From Cristatella mucedo (Eukaryota; Bryozoa; Phylactolaemata; Cristatellidae), in contig WPIO01000013.1 of the NCBI GenBank assembly GCA_009760855.2, positions 5,471,001 to 5,535,000 of the forward strand: a stretch of DNA of 64,000 bases. The letters run 5' to 3'. A program made the position numbers and the translations under genes. This document shows positions 54,980 to 64,000 of this stretch, in pieces. The notes beneath the pieces are model-generated. The model did not search any database, had not been told where the DNA came from, and saw nothing but the letters and a program-made list of their open reading frames with translations. Position 1 is the stretch's first letter, and each line of letters starts with the position of its first letter.

Positions 54980-57480
54980 GAAATGAGCGGCTTCTCCGGG
55001 AACGAGGCACTTCTTCCGACTACGGGAAAAAAAGACCGACAGAGCTCTCGGCGAGGGTGCGGGCGCTGGGCCGACGCCGGGCGGTAAAACAGAATTGCAG
55101 CCGTCGACTTCTTACTTCCTGCGGTCGATCGAGCTGGCGAAGACATCCGCCGCTGCCTGGGGCGCCTTTTCGCCCCAGGCAGCGGCATTAGGTCAGCCGG
55201 CCTGCTCGCACCGCCGCACGAGCTCACCCACGAGCTCTTGGCTCGGCCATAGGGTCGCAGCTACGCAGCTGCAGCAGCAGCAGCAGCGAACCGAGGTAGC
55301 CCAGCGCCGCGAATGCACAAACTGTGCGATCGCGCCCGACTAGCCGAAGCGAGTCGGGCTCCTTGCTCCTCCTGCCCGGCGCCGACATCAGCCGCGGTCA
55401 GTCAGCCCCGCTATCGGCCCCGCTTCGTTGCGACCAACCAGTCACGTCTGGTAGGCGACGCCTACGAAGCGATCGGCCGGACCAGCGACCAGGAGAAGCC
55501 CCTCCGCAGCCGCGGCACACGCTACGCGGCAAAGCTGCAAAAGGGCGGAATCCGTTTTGGGCCCGCACGAACGCGTCCGATAAACCACGGAACGAGCGCC
55601 AAGCAAGCGCCCATCGAAGTGCTCGACAGGCGACAAAGCCAAGAAAGTAACCGGATGGAACTGATCTGATTGGAAGTCCGGCGAACCGTCGCACATAGCC
55701 GCCCAACCCTATAAAACTACGGACCGCCTAATATCCACCCACAGAAACCTAAAAGCACGAGGCAGCGTGCGGATAGTCACAATATTCGACGTAGCGCTGC
55801 CAGCTCGACGCTACCGAAATAGCGGTGCGAGGGTGTAGTAGCGCAGGGGCAAGCCGCACAATACGGACCTGGCGATCGCTGGCCTCCGCCTAAGTATCTA
55901 TATTCCACAATTGACCTGTCTAAATGTTTCAATGTATCATTTAAACGCAGAAAGCATCGGCATACCTTCGTCGCAGTTTCCCGAGTGACGCCTATTCAAA
56001 ATCACGCGCCCACCATCGCTACGAGGAATGGCGGCCACGGCTACGAATCGGGTTGATCCGGGTGCTTCCGGCTGTTTCACTGCAAACACCGCGGGAGTCA
56101 GGGTCGTCGTTACGGCGGTGGGACCCGCACGATTATCATCGCGGACTCCGCCGGAGACGCGCGATTGTCGCTAGGTGCAAGGCAGGTGAACGGACAGCAG
56201 GCAGAGACGCACAGCGACGTGCGTACGAAAGACGAGGGGGCTTCTAAAGAGGCGGTTCCCTAGACGACAGCGGCCGATTTCGATCGGCGGCCGCTGCCGC
56301 CGGTTCGGGCATCCGACGCGGCGTTCGTGCCGTTGGACGGCCCCCGAGGCACGCGCCGCTGACCTCAGACGAGCGACGCACGTATGCTTTCAGCCGCCCC
56401 CCCCCACGCGTCAGTCTTAGCGCTTTCGCCTCAACAACTGCAGCTCATTCTTAAGCCGGACGAGCGGGGCGAAAAACCGGCCGCGGCGCTTTCCCTTCGG
56501 CCTCGCTTTGGGTCGTTTAGGCGTCTCGGCCTCTCCAAAAATTGTTCGCAAGCCAGCAGCCATCCTGAAAAAAATGCACAACGAACAAGCTGCCGTCGCT
56601 CGTCAGGGCGAGGACGCGCTTCCGTGCACTGCCAGCCCGCACTGCCACCCCCACGCTAACCTCCACGCTCCGCTGTCGCATAGTGCATAGCAAAACGTAC
56701 AAACGCAAAAACGTGCGAGCGCAACTGTCGCATACGGCTGCTGGAATGCTGCTCGGCGCGACGACAGCGCCTCGCACCGTTAACTGACCGCTCCCTGTAG
56801 CCGGCAGGCATGGTCGCGGTCTAACGGCGCACCTTCCTTGGCCAGCAGGATCACAGGCTCAGCCGCTTGTCTGCGCGCTCGACCGCAAAAATGAAAACTG
56901 TCTAAACATACTGAGTAGTGGCTGTTATAATAAAAATTGCAGAACGCTGGGGCGGCGATCCACCAGCCCAGAAAACGACACGCGGGCGGCACGCCGGTTG
57001 CGATAGCTCCCGCAGCAGCCGATTTCACGACAACCGAAAGCTGGCCTTCGGGGTCTCGAAATCGAGAGCTCGGAGGCCAGCTTTGCTGCGGCTTCAATCG
57101 CCAATGCCATTTTCTTTGCCAAAAATCTGAAGAAGTTGCGCTGAAAAAGAAGTTTAGAGGTATCTATCTATCGGCCTGCGACGGCGGTGCATGTTTTGCC
57201 TTAGGACTTTTTTCTTTTAATCACCAGCCTCGGAGCACTGACGCTTTCATTACCATTTTTTTCGAGGTTCCGAGTAGCCGCTATGAGTATCCTTGCTTTC
57301 GCGACTGCATAAGCGCTCGGAAGCGGAACTGAGCAGTCGCGTTCGCTCGCCGCCCGCACGATCCGGTCGCTTGTACTTATTATGTACCGCCATCCGCGAC
57401 GCCTGCGCGTGCGCGCGCCGACAGTGCCCAGAGAGCTAAAATGTCGCCACTCTGTAGAGGTCCAACGGCACGCGTAAACT
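54980..57480. promoter_or_regulatory. CpG-rich block, candidate LIN54 promoter region
   Basis: About 2.5 kb of GC- and CpG-rich sequence, 2 kb upstream of the LIN54 start. It has no recognised transposon and open frames in every direction, none identified (for example 55313-55669 plus, 56384-56659 plus). By position and composition it could contain the LIN54 transcription start and non-coding first exon, or a divergent plus-strand gene. No TATA box or exon border could be fixed. Confidence 0.4.
55149..55186. repeat. Perfect 16-bp inverted repeat with 6-nt loop
   Basis: The left arm GCCGCTGCCTGGGGCG is followed by CCTTTT and the exact reverse complement CGCCCCAGGCAGCGGC. Predicted very stable hairpin in DNA or RNA. 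Confidence 0.95.
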
Positions 57481-57899
57481 CCCAGCTCGGCTCCCAGCTG
57501 CTCAGTCGCTGCGCGGTCAGTTGCGGACAGTATTCGTCTTGTGCCATGGAGAGAAAAATTGAAAGGAATAAAAACAGCTGGGGATCAAGTGTATTATTAT
57601 TATTGTCATTTATAATTATTAGCATTCGCATCGATGGGAAAAACTTGCGTAGTAGCACCTGATGAATATGTTTGAAGGTCTACGGTCGTCATCGGAAGGA
57701 AAGGCACCATCGCTGCCGACCGTCGTCATCGTTATGAGTGAGCCTACTGTCGCCCTCTTGCTTGAAGGTCTCACTCTCGAGATTATTTCATCACCAGCAT
57801 CGCCCCGCTGTTCCGAAACGACGTGTCATAGGACGAGCCCGGTGGCGTCCGCGGTCAAGTTGATTGACTTTCAGCTGATATATAATGCCACAGTAAGAG
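57481..57899. other. No gene recognised
   Basis: 57575-57605 (GGATCAAGTGTATTATTATT) looks like the end of a group A LINE tail. Confidence 0.45.
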
Positions 57900-58355
57900 C
57901 CTGCTTTGACGCGAACCCAGTTAGTAAAGCTCGTTTGCACTGGTGCATGTTTGCTACGTTGCGCATCCAGATTGGTCCATGCGCTTCTACCTGAGCTTCA
58001 CGGGCTCCCTGAAAGGCATCGAATCGACTCCAAGGTCCTCTCTTTGGCCCACAGGTCGCTTCATTCGCTCGCTACAATAACCTACATTTCCGACCGCTTT
58101 GCTCGTCCAGTGTGTGCGCGCTGTGCGAACCAGCCGCTCCAGCAGCTTCCAGCGGTCTCGCCGTTCTTCCTAGGAAATTGAAATCCTCTGGTGAGTCGGT
58201 CGTCAGTTCATTTTTACAGTATGAACGCAACTCGCTTCTGGCTGCATATATACCTGTATCGCCACCTGCACGGACTCTGGACACACAAGTCTCGGCTAAA
58301 GCCGCACCTGTTCCTCTCAGGTTCCCTTTCGCCAATATGAGCATATCTTTTTAGT
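57900..58355 (+). mobile_element. LINE group C piece
   Basis: LHGLPERHRIDSKVLSLAHR near 57990-58050 with RSLHSLA and ISDRFARP after it, then PAAPAASSGLAVLPRKLKSS. It ends with LFPSGSLSPI-type sequence. Frameshifted. Confidence 0.78.
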
Positions 58356-58824
58356 GTTCTTACATACTTAGCATTTAGGTCTACCGAGGAGAAGTTCGAT
58401 TTGAGGTTTAATGCAGTTGGCAGATATCCAGGACCTAGTGGCTGCAAGGAAGGAATTCTGTGTATCCCTAGCTCCAGCTACCCCAATAGTTTTGACTGAT
58501 GGGTATGTGATTTTTGTGATGTGTGAGATGTGTGCGAGCTGCGATGTGTGTGCGTGATGTTGGCTTTGAAGCAGTAGCCGATACCGAAGGTTTTTCCTGG
58601 AGAGGCGCAATATAGATGGAGAGCAGCAAAAATCCGTGAACGGACTCTCACAAAGCTCCACTGATGGCGGATATCCGGTAGCTGAGAGGGAGCCGAGGGT
58701 CAAGCGAGAGTACTGGGTGCGGTCGCCTGTACAGGTATGATTTAAAGGACGCCAGAGCCAGAACGACAGCTTCCCTTCAATCTCTCGAGAAGGAAGTTGC
58801 TAAGCAGCTTGATGGAGAGACGGT
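58356..58824. other. No gene recognised
   Basis: Unique sequence. Confidence 0.4.
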
Positions 58825-59000
58825 TTTGCGCTCCGAAAACCTGGAACTCAATCGCGATTCACGTCACTGCGTCCCCCAAGTTAATGAAATTTACGGTGAA
58901 GCTACAAGGCCACCTAGTACTCACAGCATTATATCAATAAGTGTGAAAAGTCCTTCGTGAACTTTAGCGTGGTGACACTGTGCATGCTATCTGTAACCAA
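58825..59000 (+). mobile_element. LINE group A trace
   Basis: GCTCCGAAAACCTGGAACTC, then a degenerate LKKTYGEATRPPS-like end and GGTGACACTGTGCATGCT. Confidence 0.6.
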
Positions 59001-61559
59001 TTAACACGCAGCTTGGTGAGAAGTGTTTAATGTGAGAATCGAGGAAGTTTACTGCAGCCGAGACTAGCTGCCAAGGAACAAAGAGTTAGCGAACCTGTCT
59101 GCTGTTGGGATATCAAAGCGACTATTCCAAAATCTTCAGTAAGCAATGGCAGCCTATCACACCTGTGAAAAAGGTCAAAAAAGCTTAATATATACCTGTA
59201 TACATGCATATAACTCATTTTAAGGCTTAATATATATATATATTTATTTATAATTATGTATTTATATATTTATATTATATATGATACATTATTACTAAGT
59301 ATAACATCCGTAAAACGAGGCTATTTTCTCGTTCTAATGGTCGTAAACATTGTGTCTATTACTTCCTTACATAGCCGTTGTTGATATGCCCGAGCATGCT
59401 CTCTGTAATATCGACGAGCTATATCGCTTGAACTACTGCATCCATGTACCCCATAGGAGCATTTAAGCAGCTGCATCCACTTGACGACGCGAGTCTCATG
59501 ATTTTTTGAGAAGATAGTATAAATACTCCGAGAATGTTGTAAATTTAAGTTTGATACTCAGCTAAATGATGCCGCGAAATTGCAGTGACTTTTTCAAAGA
59601 AATTAGTGCAAGTAATTAATAATGTGATAAATTCCTCCGGCAGGGGAGCAATTTGCGACTCAATCGATGCGGCATCGAGGGGAAGTGCATTAAAGTGCAA
59701 ATCCATATTTCGCTGATGAAACAGGCTGAACTTCAGCAGTGCAGTATTCAACGATAGGTAAGGTAATATAAGGTAATAATAACATATAATAATAATAAAA
59801 ATAGGTAAATAAGTAATAAGGTAGCTCTATTTTTTAGGCATATAATTAGCCATCTTGTTCAAGCGTTTAGTTTTTGCCTAGACTACCTGCAACTAGAGTT
59901 AGGAAGTTTACACTAAGACTCCGAAGCTTTCAATCGCATATGGGAAGGCATCTTTAAATCGAGCAAACTCCTGGTTTCAACCCGTTTTGTTGAAACCCGA
60001 CACGTTCACGCAATTCTAGTAGCTTCACAAGGTGCAGGGTACGGCGTCGTGGAAAGTAGGCGATGTAAGTTTGCGTTAGTAGATAACTAGCGCTTCGTCG
60101 GTCAAGGATGACGGCTAGCACTTTTTCGATCGGTTTGCTTAGCTTTTATTTACTGTAAGTTCTTTCTTAATTATTTTGAACTCTTTATTTAGTCACCGAC
60201 TCACTGTTAATTTCATGAGAAGTTTTTTGAACCTTCTACAAAATTCCATGACTGGAACCCTCTAGAATTTTTCGGAACCTCCGATAACCTTTTAAAACGT
60301 CCTGAAAGCTTTCCCAACCCCTTCCATCCATTTGCCCCTTACTCTTTTTTAAAGTTCTTGAGTTTTTGGCGCTGAGTTCTCAAAAAAGTTTATTTTACAA
60401 AACGGCACTACCGATTTCGCGCCATTAGGCGCGCCGAGCAGCGGCGAAGCGAACCCAGTAGCGCAGGCCTGCAGAAGCGTTTCGTGCGAATGGAAACCCT
60501 CTAAAAGCACTATCAATTTGCAGAACATAAATAACCATCAGCCATATGTTTTGGCGACTAATTTCAATATGTAGCGAGCCAGGTGTAGGCTTGCTATGAA
60601 CAAATCGCTCAAATAAACAACACGCCCCACGAAAGAATTGTTGGAAACGATTAATGAATGGCAACGCATTAAAAATTCATTTAAATTCATTTTTAGAGAA
60701 CTAAAGTCAATACGATCTAGTTTTCGAGCCGGCCAAAAATGCACAGATCATTTCGCACGAGCAATCATAACTAACTAAGCACGCCAAACACCTAAGATCC
60801 ATTAAATATAAGAAAGGAGAAGCTTACTTGCTCGGACAAGCGCAGCCGATTTCAGTGCGAAGCCCTTAAATTAGGCTGTAATTGCACAGCTGACACTTGG
60901 ACAGATTTTGCCCGGTTCTGTGTTAAGAAATCGATCCGCTGTATGGCGCTCATCTCGCTAGATCCAGCTCTCAGTAGCGCCAGCTGGCGTCCCCTTTTCG
61001 CTACTAGCCATTGGCCCAATAGAATTGTCTACCCATTGTGGCTGATCTATGGTATTTGAAGTTTATGGGTCAATGGCATTAATTGCGTTGGTATTCCAAC
61101 TACGGCCAGTTTATGGCCTAGAGTTGTTTATCGTCCAGCCGAGTCTAAGGCGCTGCTGTTGGTTTATGGGACTTTGCGATCTATGGCGGCGAGTGTTAAG
61201 TAACGGGCTGCAGAGGCCAGGTGGTTACGACGAGAACGCCGGGCCGGTCGTTCGTGTACTCGCTCGCTGCGGCGTCCGTGTGAACAGGCGTCTCTTTTTG
61301 ACCCCGCTCCGGTGTTCTGCGTGGCGTCGCGTACCTGCGGTTAGGAGACTGTCAAACGACACCCCGTGAAGATTGCATTTTTCAAACGCAGTTGCAGCGG
61401 ACCCGTTCTTTACCCGTGCTTTTCCCGCCCGTAAGCAGTACTACGAAAAGTCACTCTTGAAGTGTCTGCGGGACGGACGAGATGCAAGCTGGCTTCTATA
61501 GCGGTTCATACCGGATCAGGATCACTCATCGAGGTTTCGCCCTGCTTGCTGGCATATAG
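59001..61559. other. No supported gene
   Basis: Mostly AT-rich. A 68-codon minus ORF (59545-59751, MNTALLKFSLFHQ start) has mixed composition but is unrecognised. 60220-60320 shows loose repetition of GAACCTT/GGAACC. 61190-61370 turns GC-rich. Confidence 0.45.
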
Positions 61560-62120
61560 CGTGCACAATCAGGCGCTTACAGCTGGTGCAAAAGTAACTA
61601 CTGACTTTGAGGTTTCGTCGCTCACTTTTAGGTCCCTTCATTCTATGGCTCCAGCCTATCTCTCCGACATACTCCCCCACCAGGCTAAGCATCGTACCAC
61701 TCGCTTTTCGGAATCTAACTGATTACCAATACCTGGTGCGAACCTCAAATCCTTTGGAAATCGTGCATTTAGTTCCTATGCTCCCACAGCCTGGAACTCA
61801 CTCCCGACCTGCGTCAGATCGTCCCCTGACTTGACGACATTTAAAAAGAACTTAAAAACACACCTATGTAGGACTGCATTTAGTGGGTCTATGTGATTCG
61901 TCCTTCATGTGCTTATGCGTGCTGACACAGTGCATGCTGCCACTAATCACACTTACATGCTGACCCTATGCATGTCACCCCTAACCATGTTATTCATGTT
62001 GTTTATCAAGCATGATACCGCTCACCATTTGATCATGTTTTCTTTGCAGCACATGCAAAGCGGCTAGAAAGGAGAGTTCTCTGAGGGCGCTTGATCAAGT
62101 GTATTATTATTATTATTCTG
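61560..62120 (+). mobile_element. LINE group A piece
   Basis: HNQALTAGAKVTTDFEVSSL joins a fragment of the QLVQN region directly to the LTFRSLHSMAPAYLSDILPH segment, showing an internal deletion. [20 protein letters not shown], a full 3' UTR and the tail with (ATT)n follow. Confidence 0.9.
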
Positions 62121-62672
62121 TTGTCACCGGGCCAAATAATTGTTTCACAAAAACAAAAGTGACTCATGTGAAGCTACTTTCTTCCATATGTTAGAACAAC
62201 GACGCTTGAAGCAGCCTCACAAGGCACCTGCGATTCAAAAATTGGTGACAGCTTTTGCTAAAATGTCATAGCTTTTCCAGCAACAACATCAGCGACGGTA
62301 TCGGATGCAGTATGCAGCACTCATCGGGTCATCATCACCTTTGCAGCGTCAAAGGGAGTGTTGTCAACGTCAGCGTCAAAGGGATGATGTCAAAGTTGAG
62401 CCGTGAAGACAGAAAATAATCGCCACGGTTTCCTGCAATTGACGAGCGGATACAGTGCGACGGTACGTATCCTTCCCGACGTTTCTCTCGCTCATCGCCC
62501 ATTGGGCAAAATTCTGAGAGTATAGTTCACACAGTTCGTAGGTCATAATTCGCAAATTCCTTGCGTAAGATTTTCGTTTCGATTGCCCAGCATGTTGCTG
62601 GTGGTCAGCCACTGACTTTTCTAGCTCGAATTCTCCTCGCTGACACACCCACGGCCCCGCCCTCTTCCTTCT
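62121..62672. other. No gene recognised
   Basis: Contains a short duplication of CAGCGTCAAAGGGA (62345-62385). Minus ORF 62376-62648 unrecognised. Confidence 0.4.
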
Positions 62673-62936
62673 TTGCCGGTGGATACAATTGAACCAACCA
62701 TGACTCGGGTTTTCAATGCTTCACTCGATGATGAAGGTACTGTTCCAAAACCAGTCCAGTTCCGAGCTTTGGGCAGCCTGGAAGTTGAGTGGGTGGACTT
62801 TGGCAGACGGCTGAAAAAAGTTGCTGCTGACGATTTTGGTGGAATGGCAGACGGTTGCCCTTACCCTGCGGTATTCGCACGAACGCTTCCTTTAACGCGA
62901 ACTTGTCTTATATGCAAGCTTTGGAAGAGGACTTGA
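62673..62936 (+). CDS. Possible unknown coding exon or small ORF
   Basis: 87 codons of non-repetitive, protein-like composition: two candidate starts (62673 and MTRVFNASLDDEG at 62700), then VPKPVQFRALGSLEVEWVDF, GRRLKKVAADDFGGMADG and a less convincing tail (PLTRTCLICKLWKRT). A pyrimidine tract with CTTCCTTCTTTGCC lies upstream but no AG fits clearly. A donor could follow GCAGACG|GTTGCC. Family not recognised; no repeat copy seen in the window. Confidence 0.3.
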   Translation: MPVDTIEPTMTRVFNASLDDEGTVPKPVQFRALGSLEVEWVDFGRRLKKVAADDFGGMADGCPYPAVFARTLPLTRTCLICKLWKRT

Positions 62937-62984
62937 TCGGCCGCCCCAGGCGCTGTCAAACGGCTGCCTCAAAAGTACACGGAG

Positions 62985-63155
62985 AATCGGTAATAGCCTA
63001 GTGGTGAGGTGCTAGAACTTCACTACCCGCGAGTTCGAGTCAAGCATCAGACAAGTATGTATTGCCCAACGCAAGCGAGAGTGATGGCCGCTACGGCTCT
63101 TTTCTTCGCTAAGTAAACGACGCTAAATAAACGACGCTAATAAATCAGCTAGCCT
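62985..63155 (+). mobile_element. SINE1-like copy, diverged
   Basis: A box TAATAGCCTAGTGGTGAGG, B box GAGTTCGAGTC, body TATTGCCCAACGCAAGCGAG, tail with a duplicated TAAACGACGCTAA and AAATCAGCTAGCC. Confidence 0.8.
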
Positions 63156-63269
63156 TTACTTTTCACGCTCAGCACTAGGCCTCTCCTCCATCCTCCCCCC
63201 TTAAAACGAAGCTGGCTATTTACAACTCGCTGCCAGAGAAACAATAGAAGAGTGTCAGTGGAGTGAGGT

Positions 63270-63594
63270 GTGTTGCGCGTGCCTGTTGCTTCTCGGCCAC
63301 TGGTGTGTGCCCCGCTCTCGGCGGGTGGGTGGTTGGACGGTCGGCTCGGTGCGGCCTCTGATGTGGGCTGCCGTATGGGCGGTTGGCTCGGTGCGGCCTT
63401 TGATGTGGGCACGTGGCCCACCACGGTGGCTCACCACGGATGCACTCCATAATCTGTGGTGAGTCAGCCCGTAGCTTATATACGTACCCGCTGGGGGAAT
63501 AAAGATTGAGTCTCGTTCACCGCTCACGTTCGCCCGCTCGTGTCTCCGTGAGACTCCACTAGCGCTGCTACAGCCGGAGACACAGTAACACAAC
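63270..63594 (+). mobile_element. LTR, family TGTTG...CAACA
   Basis: TGTTGCGCGTGCC at the start and GTAACACAACA at the end (TGTTG/CAACA inverted ends). A TATA-like CTTATATACG at 63475 and AATAAAG at 63499 fit LTR promoter and poly(A) signals. Near 63340-63410 a 40-bp unit with GGCTCGGTGCGGCCT is duplicated. The last 20 bp are repeated just after (to 63615), so the exact end is ambiguous. Confidence 0.75.
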
Positions 63595-64000
63595 ATGGAG
63601 ACACAGTAACACAACAGGTGTCGTTGCGCCCGCGCGGCCCTCGCTCTAGCTAGTTCGCGTAGCGCACAGCGCCGCGCGAATGCAGTGCCTAGATACCTGG
63701 CGTATACGTACTACGCCAAACGGAAGCGACGCATGCTCGAAATCCTGCAGCGGCGCTAGCAGCCATGCCGAATTCGCAGAAGCGCTAAGAGCTGTCAGCG
63801 TACTGCGGACGGTACGACAGGCGACGTCCGGCGTCAAATCGTTAACGGGCTTCGCAGCAAGCGGCAGCTCGCGCTCAGCGCCAGGACTCGCCGATCGGCC
63901 GACGGCCTGCTCCTGCGTACAGCGACTGCGGTCCGGCTCGCGCGCATCGAGCTGCCGGCTGCAGGTCGTACGGAATGACGCATCGAGCGGCTCGTAGCCG
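63595..64000 (+). mobile_element. GC-rich sequence downstream of the LTR, to window edge
   Basis: If the LTR is a 5' LTR this is the leader and gag start, cut by the window. ORF 63680-63997 is open to the edge but shows no known gag motif. Confidence 0.4.

Overview
This is nuclear DNA of an animal (metazoan). The coding content is split by GT-AG introns. Long microsatellites such as (TA)n, (GA)n, (TC)n and (CA)n are common, and most of the rest is decayed non-LTR retrotransposon, tRNA-derived SINE and LTR sequence. I see no operons, bacterial genes, CRISPR arrays or plasmid features, and the species cannot be named from the sequence alone.

The one gene I can fully support is LIN54, the DNA-binding subunit of the DREAM/MuvB cell-cycle complex. 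It lies on the minus strand between 53100 and 37406. Nine coding exons can be joined with canonical splice sites and matching phases into a 634-residue protein. The cysteine-rich CXC-hinge-CXC domain is split over exons 5 to 8, and the conserved C-terminal helical region is in exons 8 and 9. A CpG-rich block at about 54980-57480 is the likely promoter side. The four large introns carry retroelement fragments, mostly antisense to the gene, and several simple repeats.

Layout: 1-16 kb holds SINE and LINE relics, a long unidentified minus-strand ORF (952-2193) and a 42-codon exon-like unit (14159-14284) with a decayed second copy at 15775-15915. 16-21 kb is rich in AT palindromes, with a CpG-rich block (17.56-18.5 kb), LTR sequences and GC-rich retroelement-like DNA. 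21-30 kb holds LINE fragments, LINE-tailed SINEs and the second copy of an old unclassified repeat first seen at 6.5 kb. 31-36 kb holds the GC-rich 3' part of an LTR element, a pair of direct repeats about 2 kb apart and more LINEs. 37-53 kb is LIN54. 54-57.5 kb is the CpG-rich block. 57.5-64 kb is LINE relics, a possible unknown exon at 62.7 kb and an LTR running into GC-rich sequence at the window edge.

Three LINE groups can be told apart, all of CR1/L2-like type by their C-terminal RT sequence: A (the commonest, ending in a conserved tail plus ATT repeats), B and C. There are two SINE groups: SINE1, with a tRNA-like head and its own body and tail, and SINE2, with a tRNA-like head joined to a LINE-type 3' tail. 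All repeat family names here are local labels. I did not find a convincing new biological system. The items most worth checking are the duplicated exon-like unit, the old paired repeats, the LINE-tailed SINEs and the perfect hairpin in the CpG block.
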